A stretch of DNA of 64,000 nt from G965222335 sp965222335 (GTDB taxonomy: Bacteria > Pseudomonadota > Gammaproteobacteria > Pseudomonadales > Halieaceae), in the NCBI GenBank assembly GCA_965222335.1, contig OZ244944.1, positions 496,001 to 560,000 on the forward strand, in the 5' to 3' direction. The notes below the pieces were generated by a model, which did not search any database, was not told the origin of the DNA, and saw nothing but the letters and a program-made list of their open reading frames with translations. The position numbers and the translations under genes are program-made. Positions 1-7,600 of the stretch are shown here, piece after piece; within the stretch, counting starts at the first letter, position 1, and each line of letters starts with the position of its first letter.

Positions 1-493
1 CCGCATCCTGCACGAACCAGGCCGTGCCCTGCAGTTCGCCGTTTTCGCAGCGCAGTTCGGTGGTCGCCGGGTCCCAGCCGCCGTCGCGGTTGGTGCAGGC
101 CAGGGTTGCCGCCTGCCCGGCACTGATATCAGCGAGGGCGTTCATCGCCCCCTCACCGCAGGCGGACAGTACGTAAGTTGCATTGAGGGTACCCAGCAGA
201 GGGCAGGGAAAAGCCGCACGACCCAGCTCCTCGGCGAGGCCGGCGACCGCGGCGAGGGGCATACCCAGGCCGCCCGCCGATTCCGGGACCGCGAGCATGG
301 TCCAGCCCAGCTCTACCATTTGCTGCCACAGATCTTCGCGCCACAGGACCTCGGGCGCCCGATCCGGATCGTGCTCGCTAGCCACCAGCTGGTGCAGGGC
401 ATCGACGGGCAGGTGCTCGGCAAAAAACTTGCGCGCGGACTCCTTGAGCAGCGCCGCTTCCTCGCCAAAACCAAAATCATTGGGTTGCGTCAT
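1..493 (-). CDS. Acyl-CoA dehydrogenase family protein, N-terminal part (runs off the window)
   Basis: The ATG at 493 is preceded by AAGGAG at good spacing, and the frame stays open to base 1, giving about 164 residues. The start reads MTQPNDFGFGEEAALL, followed by the helical N-terminal domain of acyl-CoA dehydrogenases; VPESAGGLGMPLAAVAGLAE is the usual conserved stretch before the middle beta domain. The flavin-binding middle and C-terminal parts lie outside the window. It starts 10 bases after the stop of the full-length acyl-CoA dehydrogenase at 504-1739, so the two are surely co-transcribed. Tandem divergent ACAD pairs of this kind often form alpha2beta2 enzymes in sterol side-chain catabolism; that role is an inference here. 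Confidence 0.85.
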   Translation of the reverse strand, partial: MTQPNDFGFGEEAALLKESARKFFAEHLPVDALHQLVASEHDPDRAPEVLWREDLWQQMVELGWTMLAVPESAGGLGMPLAAVAGLAEELGRAAFPCPLLGTLNATYVLSACGEGAMNALADISAGQAATLACTNRDGGWDPATTELRCENGELQGTAWFVQDA

Positions 494-503
494 GGAGCTC
501 TCC

Positions 504-1739
504 TTACTTGGACTTGGGCATGCCGAGCACGCGCTCGCCAAGAATGTTGCGTTGTACTTCGCTGGTACCGGCGGCGATCGTCATGCCGAAGGAGTTCATG
601 TAGGCCAGCGGCCACTGCCCACGCGCCGGGGCATTCTCGTCTGCGAGATACAGCGACCCCGCGGCGCCCTCGATATCCAGCGCCAGCTCCGCCATGTCCT
701 GGGCGATTTCACTGGCCAGCAGCTTGTTCTGCAAAGCCAGGCGCATCGGGTGATCAAGCAGTGCGGGGACCCGGGACCGGCGCTGGTTCTGCTTCAGCCC
801 CTCCTCGCGGATCAGCTGCTGCATCAGGCGGTCCCGCAGGATCGGATCCTCCGCCGCGGTACCCTCCCCGCGTCGGGTCTTCTGGGCGAGATCGATCAGG
901 TAGCCGGTACTGATCTCGTGGGTCGACTCGCTCTTCATACCTCCCGCCCGCGGCGTCTGCAGCTCGCCGGCGCCGCGCTCGTGCAGCAGGGTGGTCATCG
1001 CCACCTGCCAGCCCTTGCCGAGCTCATCCAGGCGGAAACCATCGTCGACCTCGAGATTGTCAAAAATGACCTCATTGAAGCCGGTCTCGCCGGTAATCTT
1101 GATCAGGGGCCGCACGGTGACACCCTTACCCAGGGCCGAGCGGATGGGCACCACGAAATAGGACAGCCCCTCGTACTTGTGCGACTTGTCGGTGCGCAGC
1201 AGGATAATCATCCACTCGGCGAAATGGGCCAGTGAGGTCCACACCTTGTGCCCGTTGATCACCCATTTGTCGCCTTTGCGCTCGGCAAAGGTCTGCACGC
1301 TGGCGAGGTCGGAACCCGCGCCGGGCTCCGAGAAACCCTGGCACCAGATATCCTCGCCGGAGAACAGCCGCGGCAAGAGCTGCTGCTTGAGCGGCTCCTG
1401 GGCGTGATAGAACACCGTCGGTGCGGCCATACCGAGGCCGATCACATTGGGCAAAAAGGGTGTGCGCGCGGCGATCATTTCCTGGTTGGCCACCCGCTGG
1501 CAGTCACTGCGACCGCCGCCACCGACCTCCTCCGGGTAGTCGCAGCCGATCAAACCGGCGTCGTAGGCTGACTTTTGCCAGGCCTGCAGGTATTCCAGCT
1601 GCGCCTCGGTCATGATCTCCAGCGGGGTCTGCGGCAGGCGCACCGGCGGGTCGCCGGGCTTGTTGGCGGCCAGCCACTCCCGGCAGTACTCCCGGAAGCT
1701 CGCTTGCTCCGGGCTGTCCTTGCGGGAATTCTCGGACAT
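504..1739 (-). CDS. Acyl-CoA dehydrogenase
   Basis: This 411-residue FAD-dependent dehydrogenase would form a trans-2,3 double bond in an acyl-CoA. The family layout is complete: an N-terminal helical domain (about 1-125), a middle beta domain with the substrate/FAD stretch QGFSEPGAGSDLASVQT and WVINGHKVWTS, and a C-terminal helical domain ending in MTIAAGTSEVQRNILGERVLG, the usual FAD-contacting end. The length is normal. It is the upstream gene of a two-ACAD operon that continues past base 1. The substrate cannot be read from sequence; bulky cyclic or branched acyl-CoAs are plausible because this subfamily is common in steroid and terpenoid degraders. Confidence 0.92.
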   Translation of the reverse strand: MSENSRKDSPEQASFREYCREWLAANKPGDPPVRLPQTPLEIMTEAQLEYLQAWQKSAYDAGLIGCDYPEEVGGGGRSDCQRVANQEMIAARTPFLPNVIGLGMAAPTVFYHAQEPLKQQLLPRLFSGEDIWCQGFSEPGAGSDLASVQTFAERKGDKWVINGHKVWTSLAHFAEWMIILLRTDKSHKYEGLSYFVVPIRSALGKGVTVRPLIKITGETGFNEVIFDNLEVDDGFRLDELGKGWQVAMTTLLHERGAGELQTPRAGGMKSESTHEISTGYLIDLAQKTRRGEGTAAEDPILRDRLMQQLIREEGLKQNQRRSRVPALLDHPMRLALQNKLLASEIAQDMAELALDIEGAAGSLYLADENAPARGQWPLAYMNSFGMTIAAGTSEVQRNILGERVLGMPKSK

Positions 1740-1823
1740 AACTTTCTCCCTGTTATCGGTGATAAGTCGGTGAATCTGGAAGTCTGGGGCAATGGCCGCG
1801 GTACAACAAGTGAACGCCGGCCC

Positions 1824-2045
1824 TCAGTAATGTGGGGGTGGCGGCTCGCCCCGCTGTGCACCCTGCTCTGACTGCGCCGACTGCTCGTCCTGGCGCTGCT
1901 TGAGTAGCTCCAGTTGCCGGCGCAGGACCAGTATCTCCTGCTGCTGCGCTGCGAGGGCGTCGTTGAGTGCGGACAGGGTATCCTCCTGGAAACTGAGCTG
2001 GCTCTGCAGATCGTGCAGGACCGCCAGGACGTCGCCATCGCTCAT
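1824..2045 (-). CDS. slyX: SlyX family protein
   Basis: This is a small 73-residue, almost wholly coiled-coil protein: heptads of Leu/Ile run from residue 8 to 50, followed by a polar tail and the proline-rich end PPPPHY, which is the hallmark of SlyX. The function of SlyX is unknown; the family is widespread in proteobacteria. The ATG at 2045 lies divergently from the YciH-type gene, with about 75 bases between them. Length and C-terminus fit the family well. Confidence 0.9.
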   Translation of the reverse strand: MSDGDVLAVLHDLQSQLSFQEDTLSALNDALAAQQQEILVLRRQLELLKQRQDEQSAQSEQGAQRGEPPPPHY

Positions 2046-2120
2046 GGCCGGGGCACTCCGTTTAAAACCGTCCGGCAGGCTAATATACTGCCGCGCTCAC
2101 CACAACAAGCGGGATCTGCC

Positions 2121-2486
2121 ATGGCGTCCAAAGCGAGCAAAAACAGCAGGCCGGTTTATTCCACTGACGGCGGGCGCCTCTGCCCCCAGTGCGCACGCCC
2201 GCTTGGCGAGTGTGTCTGCGGCAAGGCGCGACCTGCGTCAGTCGGGGACGGCATCGTTCGCATTCAGCGTGAGACCAAGGGGCGCGGCGGCAAGGCCGTG
2301 ACCGTGGTGCGGGGCCTGCCCCTGGCGCCGGCGGCACTCAAGGCCCTGGCCAAAGAACTCAAGCAGCGCTGCGGTGTGGGGGGCGCGGTCAAGGACGACA
2401 TGATCGAGATCCAGGGTGACCAGCGGGAAAGCATAAAAAGCCTGCTGGATAAAAAAGGTTATACGGTAAAACTGTCCGGTGGCTAA
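2121..2486 (+). CDS. yciH: SUI1/YciH family translation initiation factor-like protein
   Basis: This is a 121-residue protein with a C-terminal SUI1 (eIF1-like) fold, residues about 45-118 (TKGRGGKAVTVVRGLPL, then GVGGAVKDDMIEIQGDQRE). The N-terminus holds a CPQC...CVC cysteine cluster typical of YciH. In bacteria these proteins influence start-site fidelity and stress-time translation. I chose ATG 2121 because the homologous protein begins at MASKASKNSRPVYST; the frame is open upstream as far as 1914 but that stretch overlaps slyX and its promoter. It stands alone, with AT-rich DNA behind it. Confidence 0.92.
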   Translation: MASKASKNSRPVYSTDGGRLCPQCARPLGECVCGKARPASVGDGIVRIQRETKGRGGKAVTVVRGLPLAPAALKALAKELKQRCGVGGAVKDDMIEIQGDQRESIKSLLDKKGYTVKLSGG

Positions 2487-2813
2487 TTTTGCCGATTTTA
2501 GCCGAAGTTAACCATATTTAACCCAAATTTTACTGGTTTTTTATCGGTATCCAGCCTTTCCTCCGAGCCCCAGCGTTAGAGCTTACGACCCACTCCCAAA
2601 ATAAATATAAAAAAACTATCGCAACTTGCTATTTTTACTGGATTTATTTTTTTTGTGTGGTAAAAAAGAAACGTGTACGCGCGTAACGTCTGCGAACATG
2701 GGGCTAAAACCATGGCCGGCGTTGCAGTAAGCAGCGCGCTTACCCGCTGTGACCATAACGAGTAAAACACGGCAGTATCTGACGGAGTTGTCATCCCTGC
2801 GAGGAAGAGGGTT
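2487..2813. other. AT-rich intergenic region
   Basis: This stretch is much richer in A and T than the rest of the window, with long A and T runs around 2590-2660. I see no convincing gene in it. It probably carries the end of the yciH transcript and the promoter of the phage-like orphan at 2814, but no clean terminator or promoter could be fixed by eye. Confidence 0.5.
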
Positions 2814-3206
2814 ATGTACGTTACCGCAGAGCATCTCAGGGAACAGGTCATTCGCCCTACCCTGAAATACCTTGGGGCCTGGAGTGAAGGGGCTGAATCT
2901 TTCCTGCTGAACGCCGCGATCGCGGCACCCGAGCTCGGCCTGTTCGCCGCGCGCAAGGACGGCCTCGGGCTGTTCCACATTACCGCCAGCCAGCACCGGG
3001 ATATATGGGATCGCTACCTGGCGTTCAACCCGGATATGGCCAGCCGTATCCGCGGCCTGGCCAGCCAGCGGGCATTTCTCAGCGACCCGGACCGGGAGCT
3101 GCACACCAACCTGAGCTACTGCACCGCGATTGCCTGGCTGCTGTACCAGCGCACGGTCGGTACGGCCGCCGCTCCGCGCACCGCCGCGGCCCGCGCCACG
3201 GCTTAG
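2814..3206 (+). CDS. Conserved hypothetical protein resembling a phage-encoded lytic-type protein
   Basis: A 130-residue protein starting MYVTAEHLREQVIRPTLKYL. The layout (an opening xxxVIRPTLxxLG helix, a stretch ...NAAIAAPELGLF..., an ITASQHRDIWDRYLAF segment, and an ending NLSYCTAIAWLLYQR) matches a family I recall from phage and prophage genomes in which the first part looks like a degraded lysozyme or transglycosylase domain. No phage gene adjoins it, so it may be a lone domesticated gene. Its TAG stop overlaps the TAA stop of the convergent gene at 3203-3823 inside the four bases TTAG. Function is unproven. Confidence 0.6.
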   Translation: MYVTAEHLREQVIRPTLKYLGAWSEGAESFLLNAAIAAPELGLFAARKDGLGLFHITASQHRDIWDRYLAFNPDMASRIRGLASQRAFLSDPDRELHTNLSYCTAIAWLLYQRTVGTAAAPRTAAARATA

Positions 3207-3823
3207 GCCCCGGACAGGGCCCGCCACAGCGCCAGGTCCTCGGGGCGGTCGATATCCCGCCGTGGCGGGAGTGCCGCCCAGCTTGCGCCGGACGCCGCGA
3301 GATTGTCCGCGGTTCTGCGATACACCGTGTCACTGCCCCAGGTTACACCCCGAAACCAGTCCGACTCTGTCCGTCGCGCCCCAATCAGCACAAAACCACC
3401 GTCCAGCGCCGGGCCGAGCACACAGTCGTGCGATGCCAGCAGGGCTGCGGCCTGTTGCAGGTAGCCCCGGTCCAGTTGCGGACAGTCACTACCCACCAGC
3501 ACCACCGCTGCAGCGCGCTGCAGTCCACAGTCCAGGGCAGCCAGCATCCTTGCGCCGAGGTCCGCCCCGGTCTGCAGCCACGGGCCCACAGCACCCTCGG
3601 CAAGGCAAGTGGCAATCACCGGGTGCTCGCCCTCGCGGTCCAACCACAACTCGACCGGGCCCAGACCGGACCGCAATAGGCTGCGGCAGGTCCATGTCAG
3701 CAGCTCGCTGTGTACCTCACAGGCGCCCTCGGCGCCCAGCGCGGAATGCAGGCGGGTCTTTACCTCGCCAACGCGCGGCAGCCGCGCGAACTGCTGCAGA
3801 ATCAGTGGCGCCCGCTCAGCCAC
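3203..3823 (-). CDS. TIGR04282-type glycosyltransferase (DUF2064)
   Basis: A 206-residue protein of the DUF2064 family, found beside radical SAM ArsS-type proteins. Conserved stretches are FARLPRVGEVKTRLHSALG near the start, GADLGARMLAAL and the central VLVGSDCPQLD followed by LGPALDGGFVLIGARR, which together build a nucleotide-sugar transferase-like core. I chose GTG 3823, which overlaps the stop of the upstream glycosyltransferase by 8 bases and gives a start VAERAPLILQQFAR matching the family; the open frame to 3949 lies inside the neighbouring gene. Last gene of a three-gene overlapping operon with arsS. Confidence 0.88.
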   Translation of the reverse strand: MAERAPLILQQFARLPRVGEVKTRLHSALGAEGACEVHSELLTWTCRSLLRSGLGPVELWLDREGEHPVIATCLAEGAVGPWLQTGADLGARMLAALDCGLQRAAAVVLVGSDCPQLDRGYLQQAAALLASHDCVLGPALDGGFVLIGARRTESDWFRGVTWGSDTVYRRTADNLAASGASWAALPPRRDIDRPEDLALWRALSGA

Positions 3824-4496
3824 CGTAGTAGGACCGGTGCAGCCTGGCGGGGGAAACGCCGAGGAAGTAGGCGAGGCGCAGCCACCACATCTGCGCGACC
3901 GTGCGCCAGACGCCGCGTTCTTCCCAGCGGCGCGAGGACGTGCATACACGCCCCGGCAACAGGACGGGCGAGACCTGCGTGCGCAGCCGACCGCACAGCT
4001 CCACGTCTTCCATCAGCGGCTGTTCGGCGTAGCCGCCGAGGGCAAGGAACCACTCGCGACGCACCGCCAGCACCTGGTCACCGGTAGCGATTCCGGTGAG
4101 CCTTGAGCGCAGATTCATCGCCCGCTCCACCACGCGCAGCGCACGGACGTTGCCACTCAGGCGCACGCGACAGAAGCCCCAATGCGGGTCCCCCAGCCGC
4201 CATTGCTGCAGCGCCTTGGCGGTGAATTCGGGCCGCGTGTCCGCGTGCAGGAACAGCAGGTAGTCGCCGCGGGCCGCACGGGCGCCGAGGTTCATCTGGG
4301 TGGCACGCCCGGGGTCCGACAGCAGCAACTGGTCAGACAGGGGCATGGCCTCGCGGACCGAGTCGTCGTCGCTGCCGCCGTCGACCACAACGCGCTCGGC
4401 ACCAGGGAAATCTCGCTGCAGGGTCATCAGGAGCTCGCGCAGCACCGGCGCCTCGTTGCGTACCGGGATCACAAAGCTGAAGGGGTAGCTGCTCAA
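3816..4496 (-). CDS. TIGR04283-type family 2 glycosyltransferase
   Basis: A 226-residue GT-A glycosyltransferase. The N-terminus FVIPVRNEAPVLRELL is the family 2 signature, followed by VVVDGGSDDDSV, the metal-binding region FLHADTRPE and the catalytic-helix stretch GDQVLAVRREWF and PLMEDVELCGRLR. Proteins of this subfamily sit with radical SAM ArsS-type enzymes. The start is TTG 4496, sharing the four bases TTGA with the arsS stop; no ATG gives as good an N-terminus. The middle gene of the arsS operon; translation is probably coupled to both neighbours. Confidence 0.88.
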   Translation of the reverse strand: MSSYPFSFVIPVRNEAPVLRELLMTLQRDFPGAERVVVDGGSDDDSVREAMPLSDQLLLSDPGRATQMNLGARAARGDYLLFLHADTRPEFTAKALQQWRLGDPHWGFCRVRLSGNVRALRVVERAMNLRSRLTGIATGDQVLAVRREWFLALGGYAEQPLMEDVELCGRLRTQVSPVLLPGRVCTSSRRWEERGVWRTVAQMWWLRLAYFLGVSPARLHRSYYGG

Positions 4497-5455
4497 GCGC
4501 CCAGGGCGCCACCGCAGCTGCTGCCCTGCCCCGCGGTGCAGCCATAGCAGTGCTCCCCCACGGTGACGCCGCGGCCGCGCAGATCGTCCTGCGCGCGCAG
4601 TTCGCTGATATGCAGACGCCGACCTGCGGACTCTACAGGGAGCGACAGCATCTGGTTGAAATCGCAGTCGTAGACATAGCCCTGCCAGTCGACGCTGATC
4701 AGGTTACGGCACATGACCGTTTCCAGGTTGGCCGCGCTGAAATTGTCCCGCAGCAGGCGCATGTAATCCACGAACTGGCCCTGGGCCAGCAGCACCGCAC
4801 CGAAACGGCTGATCGGCATATTGGTGATGGTGAAAAGGTGGTTAAAGTGAATCCCGAAACGCTGTTGCAGCTCGCGCTCGTAGTCTGCCTGCAGCGTCTC
4901 CTGCGCGGGTGGCAGCACCGGCCCTACCGGATTGTAAACCAGGTTCAGCTGCAGGGCGGGGTCGCTGCCGTAGCCCAGGGCATTGAGTCGACGTATACCC
5001 TCGATACTGTCACGGTAGGCGCCCTTGCCCCGCTGCTCTTCCACATTCTCTTCCAGGTAACAGGGCAGCGAAGCGGTGACCTCGACCCCCTCCGCGGCGA
5101 GAAACCCGGCCAGATCCTCCTGCCCAGGCTCCAGCAGCACACTGAGGTTGCAGCGATCGATGACCCGCACTCCCTGCCGGCGCGCCGCGCGCACCAGGCG
5201 TCGAAAGCCGGGATTCAGTTCCGGTGCGCCGCCGGTGAGGTCAAGCGTGCTGAGGGACAGGCGCGTCAGCAGCGACAGCACCTCGTCCAGATTGGCATCG
5301 TCCATCAGTTCCGTGCGGTGCGGCCCCGCGTTGACATGACAGTGGACGCAACTCATGTTGCAGAGGTAGCCCAGGTTCACCTGCAGGGTATCCAGGCGGC
5401 CCCGCTCCACGGCGGGGAAGTCGGTGCTCAGCAGCAGTGGTCGGGTGTCTTGCAT
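4493..5455 (-). CDS. arsS: Radical SAM/Cys-rich protein ArsS (arsenosugar biosynthesis type)
   Basis: A 320-residue radical SAM enzyme. The 4Fe-4S/SAM cluster is bound by C32-x3-C36-x2-C39 in CNMSCVHC, with LDLTGGAPELNP as the SAM-binding GGE-like strand. The C-terminal Cys-rich half includes CRNLISVDWQGYVYDCDFNQML and the end GEHCYGCTAGQGSSCGGALGA. This is the family that transfers the adenosyl group of SAM to dimethylarsenite on the way to arsenosugars. ATG 5455 is the only sensible start. It leads an operon with two glycosyltransferase-type genes. Arsenite methyltransferase (arsM), normally a close partner, is not in the window. Confidence 0.9.
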   Translation of the reverse strand: MQDTRPLLLSTDFPAVERGRLDTLQVNLGYLCNMSCVHCHVNAGPHRTELMDDANLDEVLSLLTRLSLSTLDLTGGAPELNPGFRRLVRAARRQGVRVIDRCNLSVLLEPGQEDLAGFLAAEGVEVTASLPCYLEENVEEQRGKGAYRDSIEGIRRLNALGYGSDPALQLNLVYNPVGPVLPPAQETLQADYERELQQRFGIHFNHLFTITNMPISRFGAVLLAQGQFVDYMRLLRDNFSAANLETVMCRNLISVDWQGYVYDCDFNQMLSLPVESAGRRLHISELRAQDDLRGRGVTVGEHCYGCTAGQGSSCGGALGA

Positions 5456-5462
5456 TTTATCC

Positions 5463-7433
5463 TCAATAACGCGCCTGGCGCTCTGTCGCGGTCAGCAGGG
5501 GCGCCTGCGCCTCACCACGGCGGTGACTGAACACCACATTGTAAGCGAGTACGGCCTGGACGTAGTTGCGGGTCTCCCGGTAGGGAATGGTCTCTATCCA
5601 CACCTCCGCTGGCACCGACTCATCCGGCGGGTGACGCCAGCGGTCCACACGGTGAGGGCCGGCGTTGTACGCGGTAAGCGCAAACACGCGGTTGCCGTTG
5701 AAACGATCCAGCAGCTGGCGATAGTAGGCGCTACCGAGCAACACGTTGTGCTCGACATCGTACAGGGCGCTGGTGCTATGCGTCTGCCCCAGGCTGCGGG
5801 CGACTTCCCTGCCGGTGGCGGGCATGATCTGCATCAGGCCCCGCGCACCCACCGGGGAGCGCGCCCCCGGGAAAAACGCACTCTCGCGCCGGGCGATGGC
5901 CATCAGCTCCGTGCCTGGCACCTGCCGCAACGCGGCATAGCGATCGAAGGTGTCGGCGTAGGGCATGGGAAAGCGCTGATCCAGGGCGTCCCAGGCGCTG
6001 GCCCGGTTGGCGGCATCGATTGCCATCCGGTGCCAGCCCTCGCCGGTCGCCAGCGCCGCCAGCTGCTGCAGGGTCGTGTTCTCCGCGTCCGACATCAGCT
6101 GGTACCACTCGGCATGGGCGTCATTGAGGGCGCGGTGATGCTGCAGCTCCCCGACCCTGCGCACGGCAGGCAGCTGCAACAGGCCCTCGCGTGACTCTGG
6201 TGCCAGCACCAGGGGCCTGTCGTTGAAGCTGTACTCCACCCCCAGCCGATCGGCGGCCAGGAAGCCGTAGTAATCGCGCTCGCTGGCCAGTGAGCGAAGG
6301 GCCTCCTGCGCCCGGGCCGCGTCTCCGTGATCCGCCCAGATCGAAGCCTGCCAGTAGCGCCATACGCTCTGCCTGCGCGCTTCCTCCGAGAGCAGCGGGA
6401 GCAGCGCCTCCATGGCCACCCAGTCCTGCTCACCCAGGGCCCAGCGCAGGCGGATCTGGGTCAGGGTGTCGTCGCCAAGACGCGCCAGGGCAGCGTCCAC
6501 CCAGGGCTGATTGGTCCGGGATTCCGCAAACAGGCTGTGACGCACGATCGCAGTTTCCACCTGCGCGACCTGTGCCGGCGTAAACACCATCCGCGCCTGG
6601 AAGTTCCGCCATTCCTGCAGCGCGCGCTCGGGGTTGTAGCGCGCCAGCAGCGCCAGGCCATGACTGGCGATGTCGCGGGCGCGGGGCTCGCCGGCGGGCA
6701 AGTCCAGGCGCGCGATACGATCGGGGTCGCGGTAGGCCTGTTGCAGCCTGTCTGCCCAGGGCTCCAGGGCGCCGGAGCCCTGCCGCGCGACGTAGGCCAT
6801 CAGGGAACGCTGACGCGCGTCAAAAGCCTTGAGCATTCGCGCCCAGACGGTAGCGTCATCCAGCTGATCCGCCTCCATCCAGGCCTTGAACAGGGGGTCG
6901 CAGGCCTTGGGCTGGGAGCGGCCGTGCACCCATAGCCGCTCTGCGCCTTCCCAGGCCGCCAGCGGGTCGCCAGTGGCCAGGCGGGCGCGAAAGTAGTAAC
7001 ACTTGAGCTCGACGCTGTTGGGTTCCTCCGGCATCACCGCGAGGAAATCCTGCCAGCGGCGGTCACGGCCGGCCCGGTCGAGATAAACCGCGAGGAAACG
7101 ATTGCGCAGCGGCGAGTTGCTGCTGTCGGCAACAAACAGATTGGCATCTGCGGGACGCACCGAGGCGGGCCGGCGGCTGAGGTCGTAGTAGTCGAGGTAC
7201 AGGGCCAGGGGATAATCGTCGAGATCGTCGCGCAGGCGGGAAAAGGTCTTCTGCTGGCCGCGCCTCAAGGCCTCGACCGCGTCACTGTAGCCCTCGCGGG
7301 CACGCTCGACATCCGCCGCCGCAATAGCGGCCGTGGACCCGAGCAGGCAGGCCCAGCAGACCATGGCAGAGCAAAAACTCGTGAACCGCAAGTGGCTCTC
7401 AACCTCACTGACAACAACGGCTTCCGGGAACAC
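5463..7433 (-). CDS. slt: Soluble lytic murein transglycosylase
   Basis: A 656-residue periplasmic enzyme that cleaves peptidoglycan to 1,6-anhydromuropeptides. A hydrophobic export signal lies at about residues 15-40. A long helical superhelix (U and L domains) follows, and a C-terminal SLT domain carries the catalytic Glu in ARRESAFFPGARSPVGARGLMQIMPATG and the later GSAYYRQLLDRFNGNRVFALTAYNAGPHRV. The length equals typical Slt70. The frame begins with GTG 7433; an internal ATG at residue 24 would shorten the signal, so the exact start is unsure. It lies 7 bases upstream of arsS on the same strand, but a shared function is not evident. Confidence 0.93.
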   Translation of the reverse strand: MFPEAVVVSEVESHLRFTSFCSAMVCWACLLGSTAAIAAADVERAREGYSDAVEALRRGQQKTFSRLRDDLDDYPLALYLDYYDLSRRPASVRPADANLFVADSSNSPLRNRFLAVYLDRAGRDRRWQDFLAVMPEEPNSVELKCYYFRARLATGDPLAAWEGAERLWVHGRSQPKACDPLFKAWMEADQLDDATVWARMLKAFDARQRSLMAYVARQGSGALEPWADRLQQAYRDPDRIARLDLPAGEPRARDIASHGLALLARYNPERALQEWRNFQARMVFTPAQVAQVETAIVRHSLFAESRTNQPWVDAALARLGDDTLTQIRLRWALGEQDWVAMEALLPLLSEEARRQSVWRYWQASIWADHGDAARAQEALRSLASERDYYGFLAADRLGVEYSFNDRPLVLAPESREGLLQLPAVRRVGELQHHRALNDAHAEWYQLMSDAENTTLQQLAALATGEGWHRMAIDAANRASAWDALDQRFPMPYADTFDRYAALRQVPGTELMAIARRESAFFPGARSPVGARGLMQIMPATGREVARSLGQTHSTSALYDVEHNVLLGSAYYRQLLDRFNGNRVFALTAYNAGPHRVDRWRHPPDESVPAEVWIETIPYRETRNYVQAVLAYNVVFSHRRGEAQAPLLTATERQARY

Positions 7434-7493
7434 GTCAGCCCCGGCGCAACCACGCCCCTAGCGTGCTGCCTACCCCCTCCGTTTGCAAGCCCT

Positions 7494-7567
7494 CGTCCCC
7501 TGAAAATGGGGACGGATACCTAATCTTTTGCCCGTAAAACCTGTGGTAAAAGGGGACGGATACCTAA
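7494..7567. repeat. Extragenic palindromic repeat pair (RAYT-type)
   Basis: A perfect 7-bp inverted repeat (CGTCCCC at 7494-7500 and GGGGACG at 7508-7514) is followed by a second direct copy of the 16-base unit GGGGACGGATACCTAA at 7552-7567 (first copy at 7508-7523). Such GGGGACGG repeats commonly flank REP-associated tyrosine transposases in gammaproteobacteria; no transposase is here. It lies between two co-directional minus-strand genes and may affect mRNA ends. Confidence 0.65.
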
Positions 7568-7600
7568 AAAATAGCTCGCGAGGCGCCCGGCGGGCCCTAC

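Noticed and set aside
4493..4560. Selenocysteine read-through at the end of arsS
   Set aside because: The family is named for selenium neighbours, but here the C-terminal motif uses Cys codons and the TGA is followed by an overlapping start of the next gene, with no conserved extension.
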